Assembly: GCA_905147135.1 (NCBI GenBank)
Contig: LR990053.1
Location: 15,884,501-15,948,500 of the forward strand
Source of the DNA: Blastobasis lacticolella
Lineage: Eukaryota; Arthropoda; Insecta; Lepidoptera; Blastobasidae
DNA: 64,000 nt
Reading direction: 5' to 3'
Shown: positions 19,843 through 29,700 of the stretch, in pieces
Layout of the letters: the number at the start of each line of letters is the position of its first letter
How positions within the stretch are numbered: position 1 is the stretch's first letter
Made by a program: the position numbers and the translations under genes
The notes under the pieces: generated by a model
Told to the model about the DNA's origin: nothing
Database searches by the model: none
What the model saw: the letters and a program-made list of their open reading frames with translations, nothing else

Positions 19843-20092
19843 ATTTACACAGCGCCATTTAGCCCCAAAGTAAGCAAAGCTTGTGTTGTTGGTGTTAGAT
19901 AACTGAAAAACTACTTATTTACTTTTCTTAATAAGCTACTCATACACTTTTTTTTAAATACTTACTTATTATACATACTACACAGTACCTATAATTTTAA
20001 ATTCGTCATTTCAATTCCTGCTCAGCCGGAAATCGAACCAGGGACCTCTTCGTGGCGACCGGCATGTTAACCGACTGAACCACTCAGGGCGT
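19843..20092 (-). repeat. SINE-1, complete minus-strand copy
   Basis: From the right end leftward: CGCCCTGAGTGGTTCAGTCG, GTTAACATGCCGG and GGTTCGATTTCCGGCTGAGC form the tRNA-like head. The body follows, then TCTAACACCAACAACACAAG and TTTGCTTACTTTGGGGCTAA at the 3' end. It directly abuts the LINE fragment that starts at 20094. Confidence 0.78.
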
Positions 20093-20093
20093 G

Positions 20094-20520
20094 TAAAATG
20101 CAGGAAATTGATGGACATGTGTATTCTCCCCATCCTAACCTACGGTACTCAAACTTGTTCTTTGACGGATCATCAGAAGTCCGCACTCGGGGTTTGCCAG
20201 CGACCCATGGAGCGCAGAATCTTGGGAGTCAAATTGTCGGACCGTATATGAAACACTGCGCTCCGAAACTCAAATCGCCGATGTGGGTCATAAAGCTGCC
20301 AACCTGAAGTGGGCCTGGGCTGGACAAGCCGCATGTCAAACGAATTGTGGGGTAAAATATCCACCGACTGGACCCCACAAAACGTAAGAAGGAAGCGCGG
20401 TAGACTCAGACGGAGACGGCGGGACGAGTTGGACGCCTTTTCAAAGGATTGGCCGAGGAAAGCATCCCACCGAAAAGCCGTGGAAGATAGGAAGGCCTTT
20501 GCCATGCCGTAGGACAGAAA
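20094..20520 (+). repeat. RTE-like reverse-transcriptase C-terminal fragment, frameshifted
   Basis: Reading across frames on the plus strand gives CILPILTYGTQTC, then VCQRPMERRILGVKLSDRI, then AADVGHKAANLKWAWAGQA, then CRMSNELWGKISTDWTPQNV, RRKRGRLRRRRRDELDAFSK and DWPRKASH. This is the LTYG.QTW...R.MER.ILGV...DRI...ADVG.KAA.LKW.WAGHV.RM order of an RTE-type ORF2 C-terminus. It is a pseudogene of about 140 codons with no upstream part. Confidence 0.85.
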
Positions 20521-21099
20521 TGGCCTGCATAAAAATATTCCTTACGAGGAAACAAATCAGTGTTGTGCGCCCAGGGTTGTCCGCAGCTTGTCGACAACTT
20601 ACTCACCGCTTGTCTAGAATGGTACTTATATTTTGATAGTGAGTTGGCGATGGCGATTATATAGTGTAATAGATATGTTATCAAGATTTTTCACTATATT
20701 ACTGTTTTCTCTAATTCTACGCAAAAAATAGGCAGCTTTTCTACAGGCCAGGCCCTTAAACTTGATAATTATTAATAATATTTTTTATTAAGTTTCTAAC
20801 TCCATTTTAATACTGAACATCCGTAACAAAAAACACTTCGTCTAAACTTCAATTGTTCCACTCCTGGTCACTCCCGATGCAACGGTGCCCATAACACTAA
20901 CACTTTCTCTAATAGATTTTATGAATAAAAAAAAATTACTTCAGGGGTGGAAACTTATTAGAACCATAAGGAACACTTTTACTAACAATCAAAACTAGGT
21001 TATTGATTTATTTTGAGTGTATTATCTATTGTTCCTGTTCCCATACATTAAGGTACCCCCGTACGTACGAAAAGCTTCAAGATGAAGTATTACTAACTC
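20521..21099. other. intergenic stretch, nothing recognised
   Basis: AT-rich, with no coding or repeat signal that can be defended. Confidence 0.3.
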
Positions 21100-21300
21100 C
21101 AGTGGTCTAGACCTAGTCCTGTCTAGATAACCTTATTCCGTTCCGTTCCGCGCAGTGTTCGATGCCCTATGACCCCACTTCCGGTCACGATGTGACGTCA
21201 TTGCGCTGCCGAGTCCTCTTGCGATAGGAAAGGGTCAAGATTAGTTATTCGCGCTATTCGCTATTCTATAGGTTGAATATAGGTAGGATGGGTTTATGTG
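21100..21300 (+). promoter_or_regulatory. candidate distal promoter/enhancer of mex-3 (CRE and TTCCG repeats)
   Basis: A GC-rich patch holds TTCCGTTCCGTTCCGCGCAG (21136-21155) and the palindromic CRE TGACGTCA at 21193-21200, about 1 kb before the mex-3 ATG. CRE/ATF sites are well-known bZIP targets. The regulatory role here is inference from motif and position. Confidence 0.3.
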
Positions 21301-21477
21301 ATTTGTCAGTGGTAGTAATTACTTATTTAGCTTTCTCACCTAATTAGTAGATACTTAATCCAATTATCTATAAGTACTTAATGTATCGAAGACATTGTTG
21401 AAATTTGAATTAATGTATGTACCTAGGTAGATAGATACCTACTATTGTCAAAAACCTTACGTATATTTAAGAAAGTA

Positions 21478-21600
21478 AGTAAAAGCTCTTTATTGCTAAA
21501 AAAACAGAGATAGGTACACAAAAAAAAAAATTGCGCGCAAAGGCGCCGGTCTCATCGCTTTTAGCGATCTCATCCAGACAACCTAAATAAGTTAAGTATG
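21478..21600 (-). repeat. LINE 3'-end fragment upstream of mex-3
   Basis: CTCTTTATTGCTAAAAAAAC, an A-rich run, then AAAGGCGCCGGTCTCATCGC and TTTTAGCGATCTCATCCAGA. The TCATCGCTTT.AGCGATC part is shared with 38948-39003. Confidence 0.55.
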
Positions 21601-21839
21601 TAGATTTGATTAGGTAACACATCAATGTCACCATCCCATTCTAACCTTAGACATAAAACGAATTATTACCTGGGCGCCTTTTCATTGTTATCGCCTATGC
21701 ATTTACATATATAGGTATAGGTATCGGAGCTATCTGAAAAACGCAATAACGATTTACGCAACCCATTAGTGCTAGGCTAGACCGACCGATTGCACCGTAC
21801 CTATCGTCGTTACATAATGTGCTGAGGTAACTGACCTAA

Positions 21840-22183
21840 GCCCTTGAATATTGAACCCCGGCCGGAGGCTCGGTAATTGGCAGTGCGGTGCCGTGGCTCG
21901 GCGGCAGGCGGCAGGCGGCAGGCGGCAGGCATCGGCAGGGCGGGCGGAAGCTGCGGCGCATCCCGCCCTCTATGCAGTGGCACCCTCCCCGCGCCCCCCG
22001 CGCCCCCCGCCCTCCGCGGCCGACGGCCAAGGCGCGTGCGCCCGCCGGCCGGCGAGTCAGTCCACCGCCAGCGCGCGCACCGAACGCACGTCGCATGAAC
22101 CCGCGCCGCTGACAATCGTACCGCAAACGTGCCACGAGGGGGAAACCTCTCGTTCGACAACCAAGATTGCTTCGCAAGTGGAG
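21840..22183 (+). promoter_or_regulatory. probable mex-3 5' UTR, GC-rich, with (GGCAGGC)n
   Basis: The reading frame that ends in the mex-3 ATG stays open back to 21851, but it holds no upstream ATG and its translation is low-complexity Ala/Arg/Pro. It is best read as 5' UTR. A heptamer array (GGCAGGC, about four units, 21900-21930) lies in it. No convincing splice acceptor is seen, so transcription may start near 21840, though this is inferred. Confidence 0.5.
21972..22112 (+). CDS. upstream ORF of 46 codons in the mex-3 leader
   Basis: ATG at 21972 opens a frame of 46 Pro/Arg/Ala-rich codons. It holds an internal ATG at 22095 and stops at TGA 22110-22112, 71 bases before the main ATG and in another frame. 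If the leader starts upstream of 21972, this uORF could dampen main-frame translation. No conservation can be tested here, and the peptide itself looks non-functional. Confidence 0.35.
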   Translation: MQWHPPRAPRAPRPPRPTAKARAPAGRRVSPPPARAPNARRMNPRR

Positions 22184-22421
22184 ATGCCGTCGAGCCTGTT
22201 CGGCGAGCTCGGCGGAGGATTAGTGGAGGAGCAGCGGGCGCTACAACTGGCCCTGGAACTTAGCATGCTGAGTCTGGGCGAGCCCCTGCCGCCTGGAGGG
22301 CTCTCGAGCCCGCTGGGATTCGCGCCGCCGCCCGACGACCGCGCCAAGAAATCCCAGAACATGACCGAGTGTGTCCCCGTGCCGTCGTCGGAGCATGTCG
22401 CCGAAATCGTCGGGAGACAAG
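22184..22421 (+). CDS. mex-3: MEX-3 family KH RNA-binding protein, first coding exon
   Basis: MEX-3 proteins are cytoplasmic RNA-binding regulators of mRNA translation and stability, with two KH domains and in many animals a C-terminal RING finger. This exon encodes 79 residues plus the first base of a Gly codon. It begins [20 protein letters not shown], then [11 protein letters not shown] (residues 21-31), a Pro/Gly linker, [20 protein letters not shown] (51-70) and [10 protein letters not shown]. The [22 protein letters not shown] block is the hallmark start of MEX-3 KH1, and GRQG is its GxxG RNA-contact loop. ATG 22184 is the only in-frame ATG and has G at -3. The donor CAAG|GTAGGT splits the loop glycine (phase 1). 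The rest of KH1, KH2 and any RING must lie in exons beyond the window. Confidence 0.92.
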
Positions 22422-23704
22422 GTAGGTCCGCCGGTCAGCTGAGAGGGTTGCCGTGCGCCACCCTTATGTAAGGGCGGCACGTGCCCGCGAGGTTATGTTC
22501 GACCCGACGCCGCAGTTTCACCTAGTCCTGTGGATTTTTCGTGGTTTCGTAGGTACGCGAAAATTGCGTTTTTCGTGTGCCGCTCGCTGCCGCTGCGTTT
22601 TGTTTGTTTACCCGCAACCGGCGTCTGCAAGAAGTGCTTCGCGTCAAGTTGCGTTAGATTGCGCACGCTCGTAGCGTTCTCGTAGCTTAGTGCTTAGTAC
22701 GTAGATTACGGTGTCGCTAATAAATGTTTATGTAAACATTAGTGCGCTTAAATAAGCGCTGTAGCTTTAGGACGTAAATATAGAAGGCAGGGCCATGTAA
22801 ACAATGTTTAAATCTCTAAGTTGGGGCCAAATATTAGTCGTTCAATGTAGCTTGCATGCTGTAATTTACTTGTCGTACTAGGCAACTAACAGACAGAATT
22901 AACTGATGTGGGTGATATTTTGCGTATATTATCGTAGTAAATAGTGGCTGTCAATTTTAGCCCATATTATTACGAAATAAGGTCTAGTTTCTCGGTCTGC
23001 CTCACCATTTTTCTACCCCGTATTTTGAGTAACCTATTTAAATGCAACTTCGAAATCGGCCATAATGATAGAGATGTAGAAATAGATCGTCTACAAAACT
23101 ATTAGTTATCGAAGACTCCGATCTTTATTTTCGGGTTTTTGGGGTTTTTCGGGCCAAGCGGTCCCAAAACGCCAGATTTCACGTGGGCGATTTAATTAAA
23201 AATGGTAACTTAAGCAAAAAATCGTATCCCAGGGGTTGTTTGTGGCCTTTTTGCCGTCGAGGGTTTGTGTAAAAAATACCGACAAAGCGCCCCTGGGCAT
23301 CCCTTATCTTAGGGACGTTATTCAAAATGTGCAGAGGGCTGCGTTGAGAATCGATTGTCCACGATATCTTGCCTGGCTAACCATTTCGCATGTACCTACC
23401 TACCTCGGGTCCTAACGACTTGGCACCTACCACAAAAACTTCGTACAATGTTATCTAACTGGCATGAAATTAATTTTTTAAACCGAAAAAAAGGTCCTTA
23501 CCTACGTCCTTTTAGACAGGTACCTACTCCTAATAACGTGGTCGTTGTAATTTGTATTGTAATATCCATTGTGTGGTAATTAATCTGTTAACATTCTATC
23601 TTACATATAGGTAACATAGGTACCTACCTAGATTTGTATTTATTTATTTAGGTATTTAGATAACCAACAGCACTAGAGAGTAATGTTTACAGTTTGTAGT
23701 ATAA

Positions 23705-23805
23705 TAATCACAGCCCATAACAGACTTGGCCTCTCCCACGAAAGAGGCGGTTATTGCCATAATCTCCACGCTTGGCAGGCGGGTTGGAAATCGGAGTGTT
23801 AAAAA
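23705..23805 (+). repeat. dispersed repeat (GGTTATTGCCATAATCTCCACG family)
   Basis: CACAGCCCATAACAGACTTG, CTCTCCCACGAAAGAGGCGG and TTATTGCCATAATCTCCACG are followed by CTTGGCAGGCGGGTTGGAAA. The same sequence recurs almost unchanged at 63663-63757. Confidence 0.75.
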
Positions 23806-23889
23806 AATAAAAGAATGGACGGACAATGTAGCCAAGAACAAACAGATTGTGTCGTGTGAAAGCTACTTAATACGTCATAATCATGATAC

Positions 23890-23985
23890 ACAGTTAGGCA
23901 GTCCACTATTGGACTTAAGCCTCCTCCACATTATTGCAGGGCTTTGCATAATCTCCACCATTGACAGGCGGATTTTAATTATACC
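23890..23985 (+). repeat. diverged relative of the 23705 repeat
   Basis: CAGTTAGGCAGTCCACTATT, GGACTTAAGCCTCCTCCACA and CATAATCTCCACCATTGACA. A shorter relative lies at 12935-13000 (CATAGACCACTGCTAGGCTT). Confidence 0.6.
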
Positions 23986-24579
23986 AATACTGATCTCTAT
24001 ATCGTCTTTAATTAAGTACCAACATGGTTCGAGGGATGTCTACCCATGTCACTTAGTCTGTAATTCTTTCCTTAGAAACACACACACACTTAGGTCACAT
24101 GAGATACTTACCTACTTTTAAGATCTAATGTTATTATATTACCATGTGAAGCAATAAATAAATGACTAAAAAAGTAAAGTAAAGTAGACCGTATATAAGT
24201 TAAAATAATACAAACCGTGGTAATAAACCTGAAAAATAACACGTGCGATGAAAGCGTATTTAAACTCAAATGAAAACCACTTTTTCATACCAAGCTTTTA
24301 TCGCGCAGCTTTTGATTGAATATCATACTCATCAAGAGCAGAGCCCAAACACGATGGGATTATCTTGTTGTCATTAGTTCCTATGACCATTTCCGGCTCC
24401 ATCATCAGACCGGCTCCATGGCACCATATTAATGCATTGTCATCCAAGTTACATACCAAATTTCAGCTCAATTGAACGCCGGGAAGTGGGTCAAATAAGC
24501 TTGTAAAATTTGCCCGGAACATAAATACATACATAGTTACAAACAATAGAAGGTAAATTAAAGCTTCAAAAAATAAAAT

Positions 24580-24665
24580 AAAGCCGGTTTTTGCGTCTAT
24601 CTGTATATCCACTAACTCCTAGGCCACACAACGGATTTTGATGCGGTTACGCTATAATTTAGATT
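24580..24665 (+). repeat. LINE-end fragment (ACAACGGATTTTGATGCGGT)
   Basis: GTCTATCTGTATATCCACTA and ACACAACGGATTTTGATGCG correspond to the opening of the 13054 family. A SINE-2 head follows it. Confidence 0.5.
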
Positions 24666-24688
24666 TTCGAGAAAAGCCTGTGGTATTT

Positions 24689-24750
24689 CCGCAGCGGGAC
24701 CCGAACTGGGTACCGCTTACGAGTCGGATACCCTAACCCAGCCACCGACG
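24689..24750 (-). repeat. SINE-2, tRNA-like head only
   Basis: On the minus strand, GTCGGTGGCTGGGTTAGGGT, ATCCGACTCGTAAGCGGTAC and CAGTTCGGGTCCC cover the A-box to B-box region. The body is missing. Confidence 0.65.
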
Positions 24751-25624
24751 GTCCCGTTCACATGGTAAAAATATACCATCACGGGGTGCCAATAGCCTCC
24801 TGAGACTGTTCATCCAGTCTCAGGGTCCACAGCCGAAGTCCTTGGTCCACCTCGCTCCGCCAACGGTAATAAGAGTATGTAAAATACACACCGACGAGGA
24901 AATTCGACTAGCCTCAGTTCGAAACGGTCACCCATCCAAAAACATGCGTTGCTTAACTTTTGCAAGCACGCTGTCACTACGTCTCATATTACCACACCAT
25001 GCTTACTTTACCTAGTACACGTATACTTAGAAACAAGTCACGTGACTGCGCAATAGCAACTCTTCATACTAAAGAGCCTGCGCAAAAGTTCCACTACTAA
25101 AATTGTATTCTAACACCTATTCCTAGAAGGAATCAAACTCAGAAATATGGTGTTATACCTTGTATATTAAATAAAAACATAATTAACTTATAGAACAGCT
25201 GTTGTTTATATTTTGAACACCAGAATAATAAGCAACCAATACAACGTTGCACGTGCTTCTAAAGCGCATCCTTAGAGTTTGCCATTTTGAGCACATCCGA
25301 AAAGATCAATCCATTTATTTTGTACAGAATGGAAGGCGCTTTATAAATGGCAACACCGATCACAAATGTCAAGTTTGACAGTTTATTGTTTATTTATTAA
25401 CAATCGATTAGATTCAAGATTTCACCAATTCAAATACAGCAGTTAAACAATCAGATCAGCTATTAAAGTATTACAGTTCATCGTCAAATATCAGTGTAGT
25501 TATTTGTTAAAGTTTGTCTTATTTTTATTACACTAACATTACATCTAGTACACCTAGGGATCCTACTGAGTCTAGACTAGGAAAGCTAAGCCTTTGACAC
25601 TGAAATAGGTCTCACCACAAATCG

Positions 25625-25652
25625 CCTGTAGGTACGTACCAGTACCTACAGG
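25625..25652. repeat. short perfect hairpin
   Basis: CCTGTAGGTAC and its reverse complement GTACCTACAGG are separated by six bases. It is a strong local stem, about 90 bases before the direct repeat at 25718. Confidence 0.8.
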
Positions 25653-25717
25653 CAAGTGTACAGGTGTCAGCGGTAATAATGAATGAATGATAATTAAATA
25701 CGAAGCCGAAACAAGCC

Positions 25718-25748
25718 GCCGTTACCAGTACAGAAGGCAGCTCCTCTA
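25718..25748 (+). repeat. direct repeat, left copy, flanking the 25808 foldback
   Basis: CCGCCGTTACCAGTACAGAA followed by GGCAGCTCCT is identical to 26088-26117. Preceding bases also match loosely (CCGAAAC). Confidence 0.8.
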
Positions 25749-25807
25749 CCTGCCCTGTTTAGACATTTTGTGCTTATTACATTTGCCTAAATTCAGTAGT
25801 CCAAACT

Positions 25808-26037
25808 CAAAAGCAAAAAGCATGAGAGCAAATCAAAGTGGAATGTATAGCTCATAGAATAAGGTCCATTTTTGTATCTCTTACGTTACGCGTCGCTCCG
25901 CTTTTCAAAAGGCATGCTACAAAAATGACCACCGACAAGAGTCATACTCTCAAATATATGATGACGATACAAAAATAGACCTTATTCTGTAAGCAATACA
26001 TACCTACTTTTATTTACTCTCACGCTTTTTGCTTCTG
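25808..26037. mobile_element. 230-bp foldback element, ~70-bp inverted arms
   Basis: The left arm starts CAAAAGCAAAAAGCATGAGAG and ends AATAAGGTCCATTTTTGTATC. The right arm, reverse-complemented, starts CAGAAGCAAAAAGCGTGAGAG and ends AATAAGGTCTATTTTTGTATC. The arms pair over about 70 bases with a few mismatches around an ~87-base centre. No coding capacity. Probably a foldback MITE or a source of hairpin RNA. Confidence 0.82.
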
Positions 26038-26087
26038 AATTTTGCCGACTTAATAGCTGCTACTAACCGAAACTAGTCGCAATTTAC

Positions 26088-26117
26088 CGCCGTTACCAGT
26101 ACAGAAGGCAGCTCCTT
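26088..26117 (+). repeat. direct repeat, right copy, flanking the 25808 foldback
   Basis: Same 30 bases as the left copy at 25718. They continue differently (TTACCACCCC against CTACCTGCCC). Confidence 0.8.
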
Positions 26118-26600
26118 TACCACCCCTTTGACTTTGACTTTGAACCGTCTCTCGGTTCGAATGGTCAATAGTGATACAGCTTAGTTTACACTGGCAGCGG
26201 GTAGGTTCACGCACTGCCTTCTGTACAAGGCTTTGCCCTTCAGTTTGACAGATTTCTGGGAATCGAGTAACTTTTACCTAGACGACGGAGTAATAAAAGG
26301 ATTCGCCCTTTATCCTTCACGTCTTTAGATTCTGATTGACCTAGGCCGCGACATTGTTTAGACTTCGAACTTGTCTGGGACATTGTGCGCTCGATTGGAA
26401 AAATTATAGGTTCTTTTTGCTGTTTTGAGATGGATATCTTATTGGCTCGTTCTGGAAAACTTATGCCTAATTTAGAATATTGCTTTATTAGATACTTTTT
26501 TGCAATGGATTATTTATTTTATCAGCTGTTATGATATCACTGATAATCTGCGATCGAGCTGTAATTACCAATGTAGCACTTCACTAAGGAGTATAAATAC

Positions 26601-26745
26601 AAAGACCCACGCCGCGTTAGTCTAACTGTCTGTTCGCGATAAACTCAGAAACTACTGAACGGATTTTCATGCGGTTTCCACCTATAGACAGAGCGCTCCA
26701 TGAGGTTTAGGTGTATAATTTGTCTATGTAGATCACAAATTAGGT
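26601..26745 (+). repeat. dispersed repeat (AAACTACTGAACGG family)
   Basis: CCCACGCCGCGTTAGTCTAA, CTGTTCGCGATAAACTCAGA, AACTACTGAACGGATTTTCA and GGTTTAGGTGTATAATTTGT. It is the last clear repeat before the repeat-poor part of the intron. Confidence 0.7.
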
Positions 26746-29700
26746 ACTTTAAGGGTCCTACATTTGCAGTGTAAAATTATGACCCTATAAAATACCTTTT
26801 AAACTCAGCGAAAAATTCTCAGACTATCGGTTACTTTTATAAAGTCTCATTACTGCACCGGGGGCATACTGCGCTCGTTTCCCGCGCAAAATAGAATACT
26901 TAGGGTAAACGTGCCAGTAATGGGCCTCCGTAACGTAACCCAAGCTTGGCCCTTCGAGATCCTTTCCCATCGGACTACAATAATAAGCCGGCTGTAGGTA
27001 GCTGCGGTCCCTTGCATTTCCAGACGAGAGCGCGTAAAAAAAAAAGAAAACGCAGCTGCAACACTTGCAACCTTGTCGAAGTAGCGAACGCGGCGGCCGG
27101 TGAACAAACCCCGGCGCCGGGCCCACAGCCCTCCAATTCGACAAGGTCCCAACTCGCGGCGACTAGTGATATGTAGGTTATGTCGGTATATTTAGTGCGA
27201 TCGCTCTGTTTGGATATTTTAGTTTTGTTGATGTTTGTAGTTACATTTCTCTTCGTTTCTTCTATTGAACGCTGTTGAGCTTCTGTGAGCTTTTGCTTCG
27301 GTTGCTCTAGTTTTATTACGTTGCTGTGTTCGATGGTTTCATTCGCTTTGAAGCTTGCGTGTAAAAGCTTATTGTTGTACCGTAAGAGCTTAATATTTAC
27401 ATAGACGTAAGTATGGATAGAGAGATATATAATTACTTTACATACCTAGTTATAAACTTATGAAATTTGTATGAAAAACTGTCCGTTATAAAACAAATAA
27501 AAACTCGCAGTTTACATATTCCATTTAAAAACACGCACGCAAAAGAACATAATAATTATTTACAAAAAAAGTGCTCGCGTGAAATCAATTGAACTACTTG
27601 AAAAAGTTGGAGTAAATTCTGAGAACATCTTTTGAATTTATCTTTTTTTACGTTGGCAGAGCGAAATGCACAAAAGGCCGAAAGGCAGAAATTCAATATG
27701 TCTCGAGACGGCCGTTTCGAAATCTTTTCTGTAAGCAGCTTCAACACGTTATTTCACTACCTGAAGCTTTGTATTGCGATCTTATTTTCGTCCGCCGCAC
27801 TGCCCGGGCACTTATCCTATTGTGATGTGATTCCATAAACCATTATTTCGTCCTATCTTACAAAAAAAAACATGAAATATTCACATTAAAAAGAACCTCA
27901 CTAGGTTTGTTATTTTTACACATTCGCAGAACTAACTATATTCGATAGGAAGCTGACGGATAGAGACATCCTTGAAGCTATTGTCGATCGTTTAATATTC
28001 CTGTCAAAACGCATTTACGGCCTTTTAACAACACTTTCAATATGACATGAATGTCAAGCAACCGAATGGGCCGGTCTCGACATCGCTCGCAGCAATTTGG
28101 ACCTTATCATTTGGCGGAATGTGCGTATGGAAATCGATGTCTTTGTTTGTGTCTGCGACATGTGTTCGAGACGTCGCGCTGTACAAAAAGGTTGTTTAAA
28201 ATTCTCGCGTTTACGCGCGGACAGTGTGACGTCATGTCCGGCCGAGGCGTCGCGAGTCGCGCCGATGTCGGACTGCCGACGTTTGATCGACCGACGCTTT
28301 GCCAAAGCGAACCCGCTTTGCACCGCACTCGCTTGCATCTGTCAAATTGCGCGGGGTAAATGCACCCATTCGCGGGCAACGATTCACGGGTTGTTTTGCA
28401 TCACGATTCTCGATATCGCTCGTCTAGAAGTTTACGTTGAGCTTTATTTAAGGTAGGTCAGCGATCTCTGCGGTTGGTGTATCCGTCTGACAAACATATT
28501 TGAAGATTAAGCAAAACGTGACAATGGCTGTCTGATAGATAGGTACTTATACTGTTTATACTTATTTGAAATGTAATATTGTCTAGCTTACAAAAAGTCT
28601 GCTTATAAAAAGAGGTTAATAACGAACTATTTCGATAGCTGAGCGCCAGTTTATAACCGAAGACAACGAGTGCAAGCGCGGCATCCGAACTATGTTTAGC
28701 TAGAGTCAAGCAACCCATAACGCGGGCCGGCGGCGAGTATTCGGTGAGTAATTCATCCCCGTCCGTCCGTCCGTCACGGAGAGCCGCCGGACCGGTTCCA
28801 CATCAATGACTGCAGCCAACCCTCGCCGAGTTTACTCCTCTTCTCTCGATAGCTAGCTGTGTTTTTTGCTCCGTAACTCTCGATTTTGACGCTACCCGGC
28901 CGTTTCGTCGCGCAATGCTTCAATTGTCGACGACCAGTTTCGGAATCTCGTTCGTCTTGTTTTGATAGAAGTATGGATGGAACCAAACGTTTTTTCTTGC
29001 AGCGCTATTTTTGGACTCATTTAGGCGTGTCGTGGACCGTGGTCGAACTTTTGGATCGTGTTGTCGCATTGTGTGTTACCGGCGTTGAATAAACCGCGTC
29101 ACGCCTACATGCAGAGGTGTGTTCCAACGAAAGAGAAAACAGTCTAGTAAAGCACACGTGCGAGCGGTATGTACTAAGAGCGCAACAGCGGGCAGGCGGT
29201 GCGGCGTGCGGCGAGGTAGTGAGCGAGAATCTGCGAGATCCGCGGCGGCGGTGGCGGCGGCGAGGCGTTCCGGTCGACGCCACCGCGCTCAGGGTCAAGG
29301 CTTCGGCTCCAGCCCGGTGCTGCGCGCCTGGTGCCCACGCCGCGGTCGAGCCGCCGTCTTTCTCTCGCCACCGAGCGGAAATGGGACGCTAAAAGCGAAA
29401 CTGATACGCGCTCGCTCGTATGCCTTCGCCTTGCGCCTTTCCCACGTCTCGTGCCTGCGAATACTAACGCGCTCCAGGCCTCTACGAGAATTGCATTCGA
29501 TTAGCGCTAGCTTGTTACAGCCATGTGTGGTCCATACTCCTCCAACAAAACACAAAAGGCGAGCAGTGAATTAGAGAGCCATAAAAGTCAGCTCGAATTG
29601 AAAAGCTGTCGTTGAGCGATCGCTAAATTGGTTGTTAAACGGCTAAACTGCTGTAACAAGATTACACAAATCTCCCTATCCGTTGACAATTTTTGAATGA

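Noticed and set aside
21851..22183. N-terminal extension of mex-3 from a TTG codon
   Set aside because: No ATG in the frame before 22184, low-complexity product, and the family-like start is MPSSLFGEL. Kept as 5' UTR.
28988..29002. Acceptor-like TTTTTTCTTGCAG in the mex-3 intron
   Set aside because: No KH1 coding sequence after it and no adjoining GTRAGT, so it is neither exon 2 nor a ratchet point.
29117..29574. Two long overlapping plus-strand frames (91 and 151 codons) in GC-rich DNA
   Set aside because: Arg/Ala-rich translations, a minus-strand partner frame over the same bases, no domain and no splice-supported structure. Best explained by GC content with few stop codons.
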